DNA from: Microglena sp. YARC
Taxonomy: Eukaryota; Chlorophyta; Chlorophyceae; Chlamydomonadales; Chlamydomonadaceae
Length of the DNA stretch: 64,000 nt
Reading direction: 5' to 3'
Assembly: GCA_022414725.1 (NCBI GenBank)
Contig: CM039464.1
Span: 9,962,038-10,026,037 of the forward strand
The position numbers and the translations under genes are program-made. Below are positions 44,106 through 54,229 of this stretch, piece by piece (within the stretch, counting starts at the first letter, position 1; every line of letters starts with the position of its first letter). The notes under the pieces are model-generated. The model worked only from the letters and a program-made list of their open reading frames with translations. It ran no database searches and was not told where the DNA came from.

Positions 44106-44882
44106 ATGGCGCCCATTGTTGTCAAAACTCAATTAATATACATCAGCTCACAATACAGAACATCTGGGACCCCGGATAATTTCACAACTAGTCTACCTGC
44201 TGGAATCTTACATTACGAATTCGGTGGTCGTACTAAAATAACCGTTACGGATTTAATAATCAATAGATGTTTCTAAAGTATTCGGGCAAGTAACAATGAC
44301 TTCAGTGTTGTTAATAATGGGACAAAGACATCTGTCAGAATTCCTGTTGGAAACTACGACCTGGATCAATGGTTAGCAATACTGAACACTTTACTACCAG
44401 GCTGGACCATTAGCCACAATGAAATAAACGGATTATGCACTTTTAACACACCTGGTCCAAATTATGGGTTTGGATTCAAAGATAAAAGTTCATATTTATT
44501 TGGGCTCCTCCCACATGATAAGCCGAGTGGATCACAGATTGTTAGCAGCTTCCCATTGCGTTTGAACTTAGAAAGTTTCCTGACAATTCATCATAACCTC
44601 CCAAAGGTAACTAACTCGGCTGTGAATAATTTCCGTCAAACCAATGCACAGGAATCAGATGTATTAATAAGGGTCCCTGTTAACGTCCCTAGTTTTGCCA
44701 ACATCATTTATCAAAATGTGAATGACGATTTTAGCTTCTACACCAGCGCGTCTCACGTGTCAGAACTGGAATTATCAATCAAGGACAAACACAAAGACGA
44801 GATAGGACCGTTCCCCTATGATTGGTCCATAACTTTGAGGATAGATTATGAAAGCAAAAACGATCCTATAGAATCGATTTGA
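44106..44882 (+). pseudogene. Penton-like minor capsid protein with in-frame stop
   Basis: Starts MAPIVVKTQLIYISSQYRTSGTPDNFTTSL. The pattern INS/ISS-x-R-x-x-G-T-x-x-DF near the N-terminus is the usual opening of polinton-like and virophage penton (minor capsid) proteins. The frame is interrupted by TAA at 44274-44276 and then continues open to 44882 through VRIPVGNYDLDQWLAILN and a beta-rich C-terminus. About 258 residues. It would form the capsid vertices. The single stop is the only lesion. Confidence 0.75.
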
Positions 44883-44950
44883 TCAATTTTGAAAAACCTA
44901 AACGATAAAATTACTTGCGCTGAAATAAATATCCAGGGCTATTATATAAT

Positions 44951-45250
44951 ATGGGCCTTTTTTATTCAATCAAATCTGGAGTTGGACGCGCAATTGGTTC
45001 CTTTGGTTCCGCAGTGAGAAGGGTAGCCGATTTTGGGGGGAATATCGTACGGAAGGTGGGACAGTTCTCTACACCGGTGTCTAACGCCGCAGCGGGGATA
45101 GCGGACATGTTGGGACAGGGAGGCGTGGCGGATGGGATCAGAAGTGTAGGGTCTGCGTTACATGGTTTCTCACCGGAAGCAGAGAAAATCCTGTCTAAAG
45201 CTAGCGGGATAGGGAGAGTAGCACAGGGAATAGGCAAAGTCATGTTATAG
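44951..45250 (+). CDS. Small Gly-rich amphipathic virion protein, 99 aa
   Basis: Intact. Begins MGLFYSIKSGVGRAIGSFGSAVRRV, an amphipathic helix with Gly and basic residues, followed by more helical Gly/Ala/Val segments (IGRVAQGIGKVML). The N-terminal MG could be myristoylated. The layout recalls membrane-active internal capsid proteins (adenovirus VI-like), which is inference only. Last gene before the right terminal region. Confidence 0.7.
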   Translation: MGLFYSIKSGVGRAIGSFGSAVRRVADFGGNIVRKVGQFSTPVSNAAAGIADMLGQGGVADGIRSVGSALHGFSPEAEKILSKASGIGRVAQGIGKVML

Positions 45251-45383
45251 CGGCGTTCGGCTAACCAACAGTCATTCGCTTCGCTCATGACTTCCTCTTG
45301 ACTTCCTCTTGACTTCCTCTTGACTTCCTCTAATCGGTCGGCTGGAATTCTAGGGGGGGGGGGCAAGGATGATACTGTCATCC

Positions 45384-45421
<38 letters not shown>

Positions 45422-45699
45422 AAACGACGCACGACAGTTTTACTAATCGGAGTCAGGTTCACACTTCAGCGTAGGGCGATTCGCGGCTGGAATTCTAGGG
45501 GGGGGGCAAGGTCCATACTGTGGACGTTGGGGGGGGGTAAACGTTGTACTGGGCCTGCCGACGACTACTATTTTTCTTATCTATTCGCCTGAAGGGCTCA
45601 TACGCAAAGCATGTGTCGCGTCAGCTCCCGAATCTTAGGCGAATTGTTGGTACTGCATGATCATTTGAGAGAAAGATTAGCCTTAGGCTAATCATCCAA
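45250..45699. repeat. Right sub-terminal region: 13-bp repeats, G tracts, paired hairpins
   Basis: 45250-45291 is inverted homology to 21953-21994. Then four copies of gacttcctctt (45289-45331). Two direct copies of a module ctggaattctag-G tract-caagg-hairpin-G tract (45341-45420, 45486-45538). The first G tract run is about 35 bp. Palindrome gattagccttaggctaatc is at 45675-45693. This 408-bp stretch is absent from the left end. Confidence 0.8.
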
Positions 45700-45953
45700 G
45701 GATAGATGCTTTGCATCCATTAGCCTAAGGCTAATCAATCCCCCGCCCACGATATCCAGCGAATTGCACGGGAATGCGCGGGAATGCACGGTATTGCACG
45801 GAATGTCACGGTATTGCACCGAATGCCACGGATGCCACGGAAATGCACCGAATGCCACGGTATTCAGAGAATAGATGTAGAGTTTTTTCGACTCATCGGA
45901 AGATTCAGTATGAATCAGGAGATGAGTTGAAAAAAGCTACATCTTACAGTAGT
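45700..45953 (-). repeat. Viral right terminal inverted repeat
   Basis: Reverse complement of 21689-21942 with about one mismatch (tgtcacgg versus tgccacgg). Confidence 0.95.
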
Positions 45954-46336
45954 AATGGGCGGACACTCGTTCGGGGGGGAGTGACCGTCTGATTGCGGGT
46001 CCCCGTATGAAGGGGACAAAAGGAAGCCCGAAACGGATCAGCGAACAGTCCATTCCCGGGAAAATACTGCACGGACGCATTATGCGAAAACCGGACATCC
46101 ACAATCTGCGCTTGAACAAAACTGACTGACCTCACAGCCTTCGCTAACGCAAAAATGCCGACTGCAGCCATGCCAGGCCCCAACAAACCAGCTAGGAACA
46201 AAAACAGCAACGACAGAAAGCAAGCCCATCCAAATCGATGCCTTCTGCAACGCTCCCGTAGACGCTCCTGGTCCGCACCTGCACCACTTAACGATGCAGG
46301 CACAACCACCTTCTTCTTCCCACGATTGTTCTTCAT
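45954..46336 (-). CDS. Host gene exon 1, 5' part
   Basis: 383 nt from ATG 46336 (MKNNRGKKKVVVPASL) to the viral insertion. Lys/Arg-rich start, then a hydrophobic stretch FLSLLFLFLAGLLGPGMAAVG, probably a signal anchor with the basic N-terminus in the cytosol. The chosen ATG is the only one before the hydrophobic part; an upstream exon is possible. Confidence 0.75.
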
Positions 46337-46413
46337 ACAGAAGAAGTTGCGACGTTAGATGAGGAAAGAAATTATGAAACAAAAATCAGGGACGGAAAAG
46401 AAACCCATCGGTA

Positions 46414-46930
46414 CACTCTACCCTAAAAACCCTTATCTTCAATAAAACCACGACAGTGTGACGCGGCAACGTAGCATAGGACACGTCAGTGGGACGCGGA
46501 ACACGTCAGTGGGACGCGGTACTCGCAAATACCACAGTCAGGCGCAACATGTTTTTCAAATTGGGACGACAATAATTTATGCGGACGAAAATATATATAT
46601 CGCGCGGGATGACAGATGCGCGGTCACCAGGATATTTATTTATCTGCGCGCGTGCGCGCGACAACCGGTACAGTCTACCCTAAAAACCCTTATCTTCAAT
46701 AAAACCACGACAGTGTGACGCGGCACCGTAGCATAGGACACGTCAGTGGGACGCGGAACACGTCAGTGGGACGCGGTACTCGCAAATACCACAGTGAGGC
46801 GCAACAATTTTTTCAAATTGGGAGGACAATAATTTATGCGGACGAACATGTATATAACGCGCGGGAGGACAGATGCGCGGTCAGCAGGATTTTTTTCTGA
46901 TCTACTGATCTATAACAGCGCGCGCGCGCG
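46414..46930. repeat. 257-bp tandem duplication upstream of the host gene
   Basis: tctaccctaaaaacccttat begins at 46417 and 46674. Each unit carries two copies of acacgtcagtgggacgcgg. It lies about 80 bp above the host start codon, in likely promoter sequence. Confidence 0.88.
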
Positions 46931-46953
46931 GAAACGCGCTGTTATAGATCAGT
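46904..46953. repeat. 19-bp perfect inverted repeat
   Basis: actgatctataacagcgcg (46904-46922) and its reverse complement (46935-46953) enclose CG-rich sequence. A further half copy actgatcta follows at 46960. Confidence 0.9.
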
Positions 46954-46959
46954 GGAAAT

Positions 46960-48060
46960 CACTGATCTAGCTCAGAACAGTTATCCCATATATACCTATA
47001 ATATAACAGTCAGTTACTATAGTAGAAACACGCCCTAAGTCGGGAACTTGTCGGCTCTGGTTGTGAAGTTCTGGTTGGAGTCCAGACAGGATGTACCTTC
47101 CAGTACATCCATTCAATTACACCCTGTGTGTAATCGACCAACCACTGCATATTCGTAACGCTTTCGTAGAGGCGTTTTCGACGGTGTGCGGCACGTTCGA
47201 TTCAGGCCACAGATGGAGAAGTTGTGAAGAAATTTTGAGATCGGCCACGACCCCCCCCTCCCCCCCTTTGGGACCCCCCCGTATCTCAGCCCCCAGGCAC
47301 TTGTTTGTACTTTTTCAACGGTTTCGGGTTCTGCGACCAAATCGGAGACGATTCACAGCTTGTGCCTCCCCACATACGTTTTGAATTTTTGATGCCCCCC
47401 CGAGGCCTAGATACCTTCATTTGGTGTCCCTTCAAATGCCGCAAAAAACTTGGATTCTAACGTTGCAAACGCGAGATCGCCACAAGTATGCCACGCCCGC
47501 GCCCGCGCCCGGCCACGTGGGAATTGCAGTCGTACGTTCGTACCCGGTTTGTAACTTCGTACCCACTCCAGCGCGCCTGCAGTTGGGCTGGCACAGACCA
47601 GGCGACAGCACATCATCCCAGCATCTGTGGATTTGGGTAGCTCTATCTCTCAGCACATCAAATTGGTTGCTGCAAGAGTAGTGGGGTAGCACAAGCACTA
47701 GCCACACCACATATAAAAGCACGAATTCGCACCCTGCAGCCTGGACCAGATAGCTTGTTGTCCGAAGACCCCCTCCAAATATAGCTTCCGAAAGTCACGA
47801 CGACTAAGCATAATGCTTTCTTGTGCTACCCACACTGCTGCGCATTCGTTTTCGTCCTTCCCAACCCAACCCAACCCCAACGCGTCCCCCTGGTAGAAAC
47901 ACTCCAAGCTGTCCCGATAGGATTACTTCGCGTCTCTGTTCTCAAGCCGCGTAGTTGCCTTCAATGCCAAGACCAGGGGAATGGCAAGAGGGCGCGGGGG
48001 GCGGTCGACGTGATGCTTTGACCCGTGTCCTCCGGGCGAACGCTGCTGCAAAGAATGTGA
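46960..48060. other. No gene supported
   Basis: Mixed sequence with open frames of under 100 codons on both strands and no motif. Could include a divergent gene's exons, but none could be defined. Confidence 0.4.
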
Positions 48061-48065
48061 GTGGA

Positions 48066-48135
48066 ATCTAGGGTTGGGTTGGGTAGGGCTGGGTTGGGTT
48101 GGATTGGGTTGGGCTGGATTGGATTGCTACATGTT
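48066..48135. repeat. GGGTT-type tract
   Basis: Imperfect gggttgggtt repeats. Confidence 0.85.
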
Positions 48136-48239
48136 TTTCCAGCCATCGCTGGGCTGCTCACCGTCTTCCAATTCCAAGTCCCCGGTGTGATGGTGTGATA
48201 CCCACGGAAACCAGTCAGAATACTAGGAGAATTGTACAT

Positions 48240-49060
48240 ACACCTCTCCCCCACACACACCACACACACTCTTACACACACATAACACACGCACTCTCCC
48301 ACTTACACATAACAAATACACACTCGCCCACTCACACATAACACCCACCCACACCCACACCCACATAACACACCCACACCACATACACACAATCTCCCCC
48401 CCCGCACACATAAGACACACACACTCTCCTGCGCACACATAAGACACACACACTCTCCCACACACACATAAAACACATGCACTCTCCCACACACACATAA
48501 CACACATGCACTCTCCCACACACACATAACACACATGCACTCTCCCACACACACATAACACACATGCACTCTCCCACACACACAGAACACACATGCACTC
48601 TCCCACACACACATAACACACATGCACTCTCCCACACACACATAACACACATGCACTCTTCCACTTACACATGACACACACATTCGCCCACTCACACATA
48701 ACACACACACACATAAGACACACACACTGTCCTGCACACACATAACACACGTGCACTCTCCCACGCACACACAACATACACACTCCCACCCACACATAAA
48801 ACACACACACACACACATCACACACACACATATCACACATGCTCACACACAAATAACACACACTCACCCACACACATAACACTCACACTCCCACCCCACA
48901 CAAAACATACACACTCCCACACACTCATCACACACACGCTCACACACACACACACTCACACATCACACACACACTCACACACACATATAAAACACACACA
49001 TCACACACACATATAACGCACACACATCACACACACACTCACACACACACACACACTCAG
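48240..49060. repeat. CA-rich minisatellite, about 30-bp units
   Basis: Units like cacacataacacacatgcac tctccca. The 219-codon minus-strand frame is Cys-Val repeat translation, not a gene. Confidence 0.95.
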
Positions 49061-49084
49061 TGCTGAGATCGTTAGGAACACTCG

Positions 49085-49545
49085 AAACCATAAAAAATAA
49101 ATCCTAACCCCCCAGTATAGCAACAACTTGACAAAGAGGACTAGGAGGACAAAGAGGATAGCGGTGTCAACTTCGACAACGTAGAGATCGTTGCAAACAA
49201 ACAAAAACCTAAACTTTAAACCATACATCCTAACCCCCCAGTACAGCAGCAAATTGACAAAGAGGGCAGAGGTGTCAACTTCGACAACATAGAGATCGTT
49301 GCAAACAAACAAAACCCTAAACTTTAAACCATACATCCCGGATACATCCTAACCCCCCAGTGGAGCAACAAATTGACAAAGAGGGCAGCGGTGTCAACTT
49401 CAAAAACGTAGAGATCTTTGCAAACAAACAAAATCCTTAACTTTAAACCATACATCCTCACCTCCCTGTACAGCAACAAATTGATAAAGAGGACAGCGGT
49501 GTCAACTTCGACAATGCTAAAATCATTGCAAACTCACGAAAGAAC
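49085..49545. repeat. Tandem array, about 115-bp units, four copies
   Basis: Landmarks ggtgtcaacttcgacaacgt and catcctaaccccccagta recur near 49166, 49270, 49390 and 49497. Confidence 0.85.
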
Positions 49546-49554
49546 TCGGTTGCA

Positions 49555-49830
49555 GCAGGTAAGTGGAGGGTTCAGGGCTTAGGGTTTCGGGAGCACACAT
49601 GTTGGTCTGCTGGACCCTGCAATTGATCAAGAACTGGGGTGCAGCAGGTGAGTTTAGGGTTTAGGGTCAAAGGTTTAGGGTTTGGGAAGCACACATGTTG
49701 ATCTACTGGACCCTGTGATTGATGAAGAACTGGGGTGCAGCAGGTGAGTCTAGGGTTTAGGGTTAGGCTTTTTTGTTAGGGTTGAGCGTTTAGGCTTTAG
49801 GGTTTGGCTGCTGCAGCAGGTCAGTGGAGG
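49555..49830. repeat. Tandem units with TTTAGGG runs
   Basis: About three units (gaactggggtgcagcaggtgag) with tttagggtttaggg-like stretches. Confidence 0.8.
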
Positions 49831-50079
49831 GTTGAGGGTTTGGGGAGTGTGGAGGGTTTGTTTGGTTTACTTTATCCCTCTTTTCCCTTTTGGGGGTTTC
49901 GCATGGGGGCTACTTCTGTTCAGCTCCCTTTCCCTGTCCTTGGGCCAGGCCTGAAGCTAGCTAGTGCGTCTGAAAGGCAATGTGACAGGCGTAATGCCTT
50001 TTGTTACTGACTTAGGGCAAGATTATACCTTTGCCTTCCTTCTACTTATAGGCTAAGCTTTCGACTGACAGGCGATCCA

Positions 50080-50500
50080 ATGCAGCTGCAAGTGCTGGGC
50101 TTCGCCCAGTGGCTGGCTAATGGAGCTGGGTGGAAGCTGCCTTGCATAGCCCCAAAAAGAAACAGTTGATTTCATGTTTCTTGGGTTTGACCCAGTGGCT
50201 AACCATTGGAGCTGGAGGGAAGCTGCCATGAGTAGCCCCCGAAGAATCCGTTACTATCATGTTTCTTGGGTTTGACCCAGTGGCTAGCTAATGGAGCTGG
50301 GTGGAAGCTGCCTTGCATAGCCCCAAAAAGGAACAGTTGATTTCATGTTTCTTGGGTTTGACACAGTGGCTGGCTTATGGAGCTAGGTGGAAGCTGTCTT
50401 GCATAGCCCCAAAAAGGAACAGTTGATTTCATGTTTCTTGGGTTTGACACAGTGGCTGGCTAATGGAGCCGGGTGGAAGCTGCCTTGCGTAGCCTGAAAA
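50080..50500. repeat. About 90-bp tandem array, five units
   Basis: ttgggtttgacccagtggct and tggaagctgccttgcatagc recur. Confidence 0.9.
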
Positions 50501-50520
50501 AAAAGTGTTTCTTTACCAAA

Positions 50521-50750
50521 CAAGTCCTATGCAGCGTCGCAAGCGACACGGAAAATTGGCAGAGAGTGTTGGCAAAGGAACGACACGTTCAACGGAATGG
50601 AGCTGACCGAAGCCAGTTAGTTATGAGACAGTTGGCTGACGTGTCAGGCTTTGTCTTGGTAGTCGGTCGGATAGACAAACGGACAACGGGGTGAATCTGG
50701 GGGCTCTCAACCCCCAGAAAGGGGGGGGCTCCGCCAAAAAAAGCAGTTCT
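50521..50750. repeat. Dispersed repeat family B, copy 1
   Basis: About 230 bp resembling 51799-52012: caagt.ctatgcagcgtcgc, ggctgacgtgtcaggctt and ggggggctccgccaaaaaa at corresponding places. Possibly a short mobile element. A CA microsatellite follows (50,775-50,823). Confidence 0.75.
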
Positions 50751-51029
50751 TTACCAACCAAGGGGCAGTTCTTACACACACACACACACACACACATGCA
50801 CACACACACACACACACACACACTAGCCCTTGGCTTTTGAGAAATAATGGTTTGAAGATCCTTCCGGATGTGCCGAGCGGGCTTGTCTTGTCTTGCTTCT
50901 GTCAGCTTCCAGTTGCTTTAGGTTTAGCTCACAGCATATTGCAAGTCGTAAAAATAGTCTTCCACATCACGGAATTGGTAATGTGTGCAAGTAATTAAAT
51001 CAATGCTTGTTAATGTAAACAAATTAAAC

Positions 51030-51404
51030 ATGAAACAGTGAGGTAAACAAATTAAACATGAAACAGTGAGGTAAACAAATTAAACATGAAACAGTGAGGT
51101 AAACAAATTCACATGAAACAGTGAGGTAAACAAATTAAACATGAAACAGTGAGGTAAACAAATTAAACATGAAACAGTGAGGTAAACAAATTAAACATGA
51201 AACAGTGAGGTAAACAAATTAAACATGAAACAGTGAGGTAAACAAATTAACATGAAACAGTGAGGTAAACAAATTAAACATGAAACAGTGAGGTAAGCAA
51301 ATTAAACATGAAATAGTGAGGTAAACAAATTAAACATGAAACAGTGAGGTAAACAAATTAAACATGAAACAGTGAGGTAAACAAATTAAACATGAAACAG
51401 TGAG
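51030..51404. repeat. 28-bp minisatellite, about 13-14 units
   Basis: aggtaaacaaattaaacatg aaacagtg in head-to-tail copies with no unique spacers. Confidence 0.97.
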
Positions 51405-51517
51405 AAGGATGCTTGTGACTTAATATATTTCGCTATACAATATTTTAAAAACAAAATCGACTGTGTATAAACACCAACCACTCTCTCAAATATGGTATAC
51501 TCATGGGTATACAAATG

Positions 51518-51615
51518 GATCCACCAACCACTCTGGATACACCAACCACTCTGGATACACCAACCACTCTGGATACACCCACCAACCACTCTGGATACAC
51601 CAACCACTCTCTCAA
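51518..51615. repeat. 18-bp repeat (caaccactctggatacac)
   Basis: Five units, one with a 4-bp insert. Confidence 0.9.
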
Positions 51616-51798
51616 GTATGGTATACACATGGATATATATGATTCATTGATATGTCCCGAGGATGGTTGGAGGAACCCCCAGATGTTGTGGAGCAAGCTT
51701 GTCTTGAGTCACCTATGGCCTATCTATGGCCTGTCTATCTGTATGTTCCAGTCCATGGGGTAGCTGATTAGGCTGAAAGGACTTGCCCAACCTAAAGC

Positions 51799-52012
51799 AA
51801 GTTCTATGCAGCGTCGCCTGCGACGCTAAAAAATGGCAGAGAGTGATCGCGACGGAGCAACAGGTGGCAACGAAAGCGAGTTAGTTACCAGACCGTTGGC
51901 TGACGTGTCAGGCTTCATCGCGGTCAGATGGATGGATGCATGGTCGGTCGGTCGAACGGACAAATGCGTATCGCTGGGGACTCCCGTCCTCCAGAAGGGG
52001 GGGGCTCCGCCA
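51799..52012. repeat. Dispersed repeat family B, copy 2
   Basis: See 50521-50750; roughly three-quarters identical. Confidence 0.75.
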
Positions 52013-52119
52013 AAAAATCAAGACAATTGTTAACTATCCATAGAGACTATTTACTGTTTTATATATAACAACGTAATGCAGTGTGCTTGAAAAACAGACG
52101 AGAGTCAACAATGGCCCAG

Positions 52120-52300
52120 GGTCCTACAAAGCGCGCGCGGCAGCGCAATTCTGCGCACACTTTTTGAGCTCCACTGCGCGTTTCGCGCAGTTGTTTCAAC
52201 CCCCTGTGGGCGCAGCGCGCAGTTTTTGCGCTTTTTGCACTAATCAGCGCTGACCAATTTGATGTTTGTGCTCTTTAAGCGCTGACCAATTTGACAAAAA
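52120..52300 (+). repeat. GCGC-rich dispersed repeat, copy 1
   Basis: Rich in gcgcag/tttttgcgctttttgcac. An inverted, diverged copy lies at 58,890-59,060. Confidence 0.65.
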
Positions 52301-52604
52301 GTAGCAGCCTGCAATGGCCTGTCTAAAACAACATAGTGCGAAGTGATTGAAAACAGACAAGGGTCAACAATGACCTGTCTAAGGCTTGTCTTGGGTCAAC
52401 AATAGCCTGTCTATAACAATGTAATGCACAGTGAAAACTCAAACTTGAAAACGTAAAACTCAAAACTACTAACTTAATGCTGCCATGCAGATTACTCGGA
52501 TGCCCAGTGCAAATCATCTGCAGAGGCTGAATTAAACAATAAGATGCCCATCACTGGGGTGGCTGCCGCCAAAAACTTCTTCAAGGGTTTCTTTACGTGA
52601 GTGC

Positions 52605-53010
52605 TTGACATCATATCAATCGGGAACGGCATGGCATATGATATCATGTCATCATATAGCGCACTATATCATGTCATCATTTAGAGCGCTTGGTATCATA
52701 TCAATAGGGAACAGCATGGCATATGATATCATGTCATCATATAGCGCACTATATCATGTCATCATTTAGAGCGCTTGGTATCATATCAATAGGGAACAGC
52801 ATGGCATATGATATCATGTCATCATATAGCGCACTATATCATGTCATCATTTAGAGCGCTTGGTATCATATCAATAGGGAACAGCATGGCATATGATATC
52901 ATGTCATCATACAGCGCACTTTATCATGTCATCATTAAGAGCGCTTGGTATCATATCAATAGGGAACGGCAATATGTACCATATGATATCATGTCATCAT
53001 ATGATATCAT
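52605..53010. repeat. About 88-bp tandem array (tcatatcaatagggaacagc)
   Basis: Four units rich in atgatatcatgtcatcat palindromes. Confidence 0.92.
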
Positions 53011-53700
53011 GTGATGCTGGCAGTCTGACTAGGCTGCAACTACCATGTATATAGAATATCATATGATGCAATTTGTATGCTATCGTATGCTATCATACTC
53101 GCCTTTAGACAACATCATATGATAATTATCATCTTTGGTTACTTGCCACAGTAAAATAATCAACTTGATAATCAAAATAATCAAAATCTGCCCCCCCCTT
53201 AGCTTACCCCCCCCCCCCACCCCCTAACCACAACACAACACCACCAGTTGTACCACCACACCACCACTACCACCACCATAGCCACTTAGTATCACGCACA
53301 CACACACACACACACACACTTGCCATGGTAAAATAATCAACTCAATAATCAAAATAACCAAGCTTTCACTGGCTTGCAAGAATAGACTATACCTTTTACC
53401 TTCCCAATTATGCACAACATGTATAAATGGATGCAACGGAACTCTGTAAAGCCTCCTTTTTTTTAATCTATTATCTATTAATATATCTATTATCTATGAT
53501 CTATTCATATATTATTAACATATTTTAAATATTTTGGCATTTTAAAGCATATAAATTTGGAGTCCATATCATCAGTGCTTTTTATGTATCTGTCTCAAAA
53601 CGCCTGTAAAACACATGCGTATTTTAGAAAACCTGTAAAACGATTATGAAATGAATACCTTTTTATTTACTGGTCTAAGAAGACCCCCTAGTAGTGGAAT
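53010..53700. other. No gene; simple repeats
   Basis: Includes C tracts (53,190-53,222), CCACCA-rich and CA microsatellite (53,297-53,319) sequence, then AT-rich sequence. Confidence 0.7.
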
Positions 53701-53712
53701 TCACCGAATTTA

Positions 53713-53946
53713 TGTCAACCGCAATGGGCAAGAGCCCCTTTCAGTGATATACAATGATCTAGTGGTAGACCAGATCGCTTGAGGATGAAAAGTCGGGGGT
53801 TCGACTCCCCCTTTGGTCGCTCTTGGCGTTGCAGGTCGTTGTCAACCGCAATGGTAGTCTGTCCAGTTGAGGTAGGAGACCGCTCCCCACCCGCGTACGA
53901 CGGGCTCCCTTTACACCACGCCCCACAAGGCGTCATCATTACCTTT
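53713..53946 (+). mobile_element. tRNA-derived SINE with 13-bp target duplication
   Basis: Flanked by perfect ttcaccgaattta (53700-53712, 53947-53959). It contains an A-box-like ctagtggtagacc and a B box ggttcgactcc with a five-pair T-stem, then a body shared with 55,685-55,880 (cgttgtcaaccgcaatggta, gggctccctt, caccacgccccacaaggcg). There is no long A tail; it ends catcattacctt. Confidence 0.85.
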
Positions 53947-54229
53947 TTCACCGAATTTAGTTTCGCCTTAAAATTGGTAGGCAGACAGAGGAAGCGACAA
54001 CGAGCTATCGCTGTTCTTCACTCGTTCGATTCGGCCGTCTGACGACGAAGAGAAGGGCATTAAGCTAACAGCCATATCCTGGGCCAGCCACGGATCTGCA
54101 AGATGTACTTGCTTGATCAGGTTACAACAGAAACGAGCCAACCTAATCTGCTTCTCAATTGTTGAATATAACCAGGATGTGTCCATGTCTTGCTGGACTC
54201 TAACATATGAAGAAATTAGATGTAGGAGT

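Larger units (their letters stand above)
21689..45953. mobile_element. Endogenous polinton-like virus
   Basis: Termini ACTACTGTAAG...CTTACAGTAGT with 254-bp inverted repeats (21689-21942, 45700-45953; about one mismatch). Flanks carry a 6-bp target duplication AATGGG (21683-21688, 45954-45959), the length polintons make. Gene content (DDE integrase, family B polymerase, capsid-type proteins, packaging ATPase, penton-like protein) fits polinton-like viruses. Length is 24,265 bp; without two nested transposons it is about 16.0 kb. It lies in exon 1 of the host gene. I found no clear adenain-type protease. Confidence 0.95.
5008..46336 (-). pseudogene. Large 14-exon host gene, interrupted by three mobile elements
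   Basis: Exons were joined by eye from minus-strand open frames with GT donors and AG acceptors. Every junction keeps the reading frame, giving about 1119 codons from ATG at 46336 to TAG at 5008. Residues about 36-66 and several stretches between about 185 and 435 are hydrophobic and look like six or seven membrane helices. Residues about 440-1115 are soluble. In exons 8-11 the order R..(6)LRWRDL, SRAFRR, LGGW, then Tyr resembles a tyrosine-recombinase core, but this is weak. I do not recognise the protein overall. Three elements sit in exons 1, 3 and 9, so unless they are spliced out the gene is dead. The exons have no other stops, which suggests recent loss. Two neighbouring genes wrongly fused is possible. 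Confidence 0.65.

Noticed and set aside
22012..44882. Alternative genetic code in the virus to explain in-frame TAA and TGA
   Set aside because: Both kinds of stop and several frameshifts occur, while intact genes end at ordinary stops; decay is simpler.
45774..45992. Coding gene in the viral terminal repeat
   Set aside because: The same frame appears at both ends only because the repeat is duplicated; it is made of short tandem repeats and has no upstream context.
48223..48882. Long minus-strand frames rich in Cys-Val-Cys
   Set aside because: Translation of a CA-rich minisatellite; several frames are open at once.
51030..51404. Regular 28-bp repeats, CRISPR-like at first sight
   Set aside because: Units are head to tail with no unique spacers, in a eukaryotic context; it is a minisatellite.
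53749..53821. A genuine tRNA gene
   Set aside because: The T-arm and B box are good, but acceptor and anticodon stems do not pair; a 13-bp target duplication shows it is the head of a SINE.
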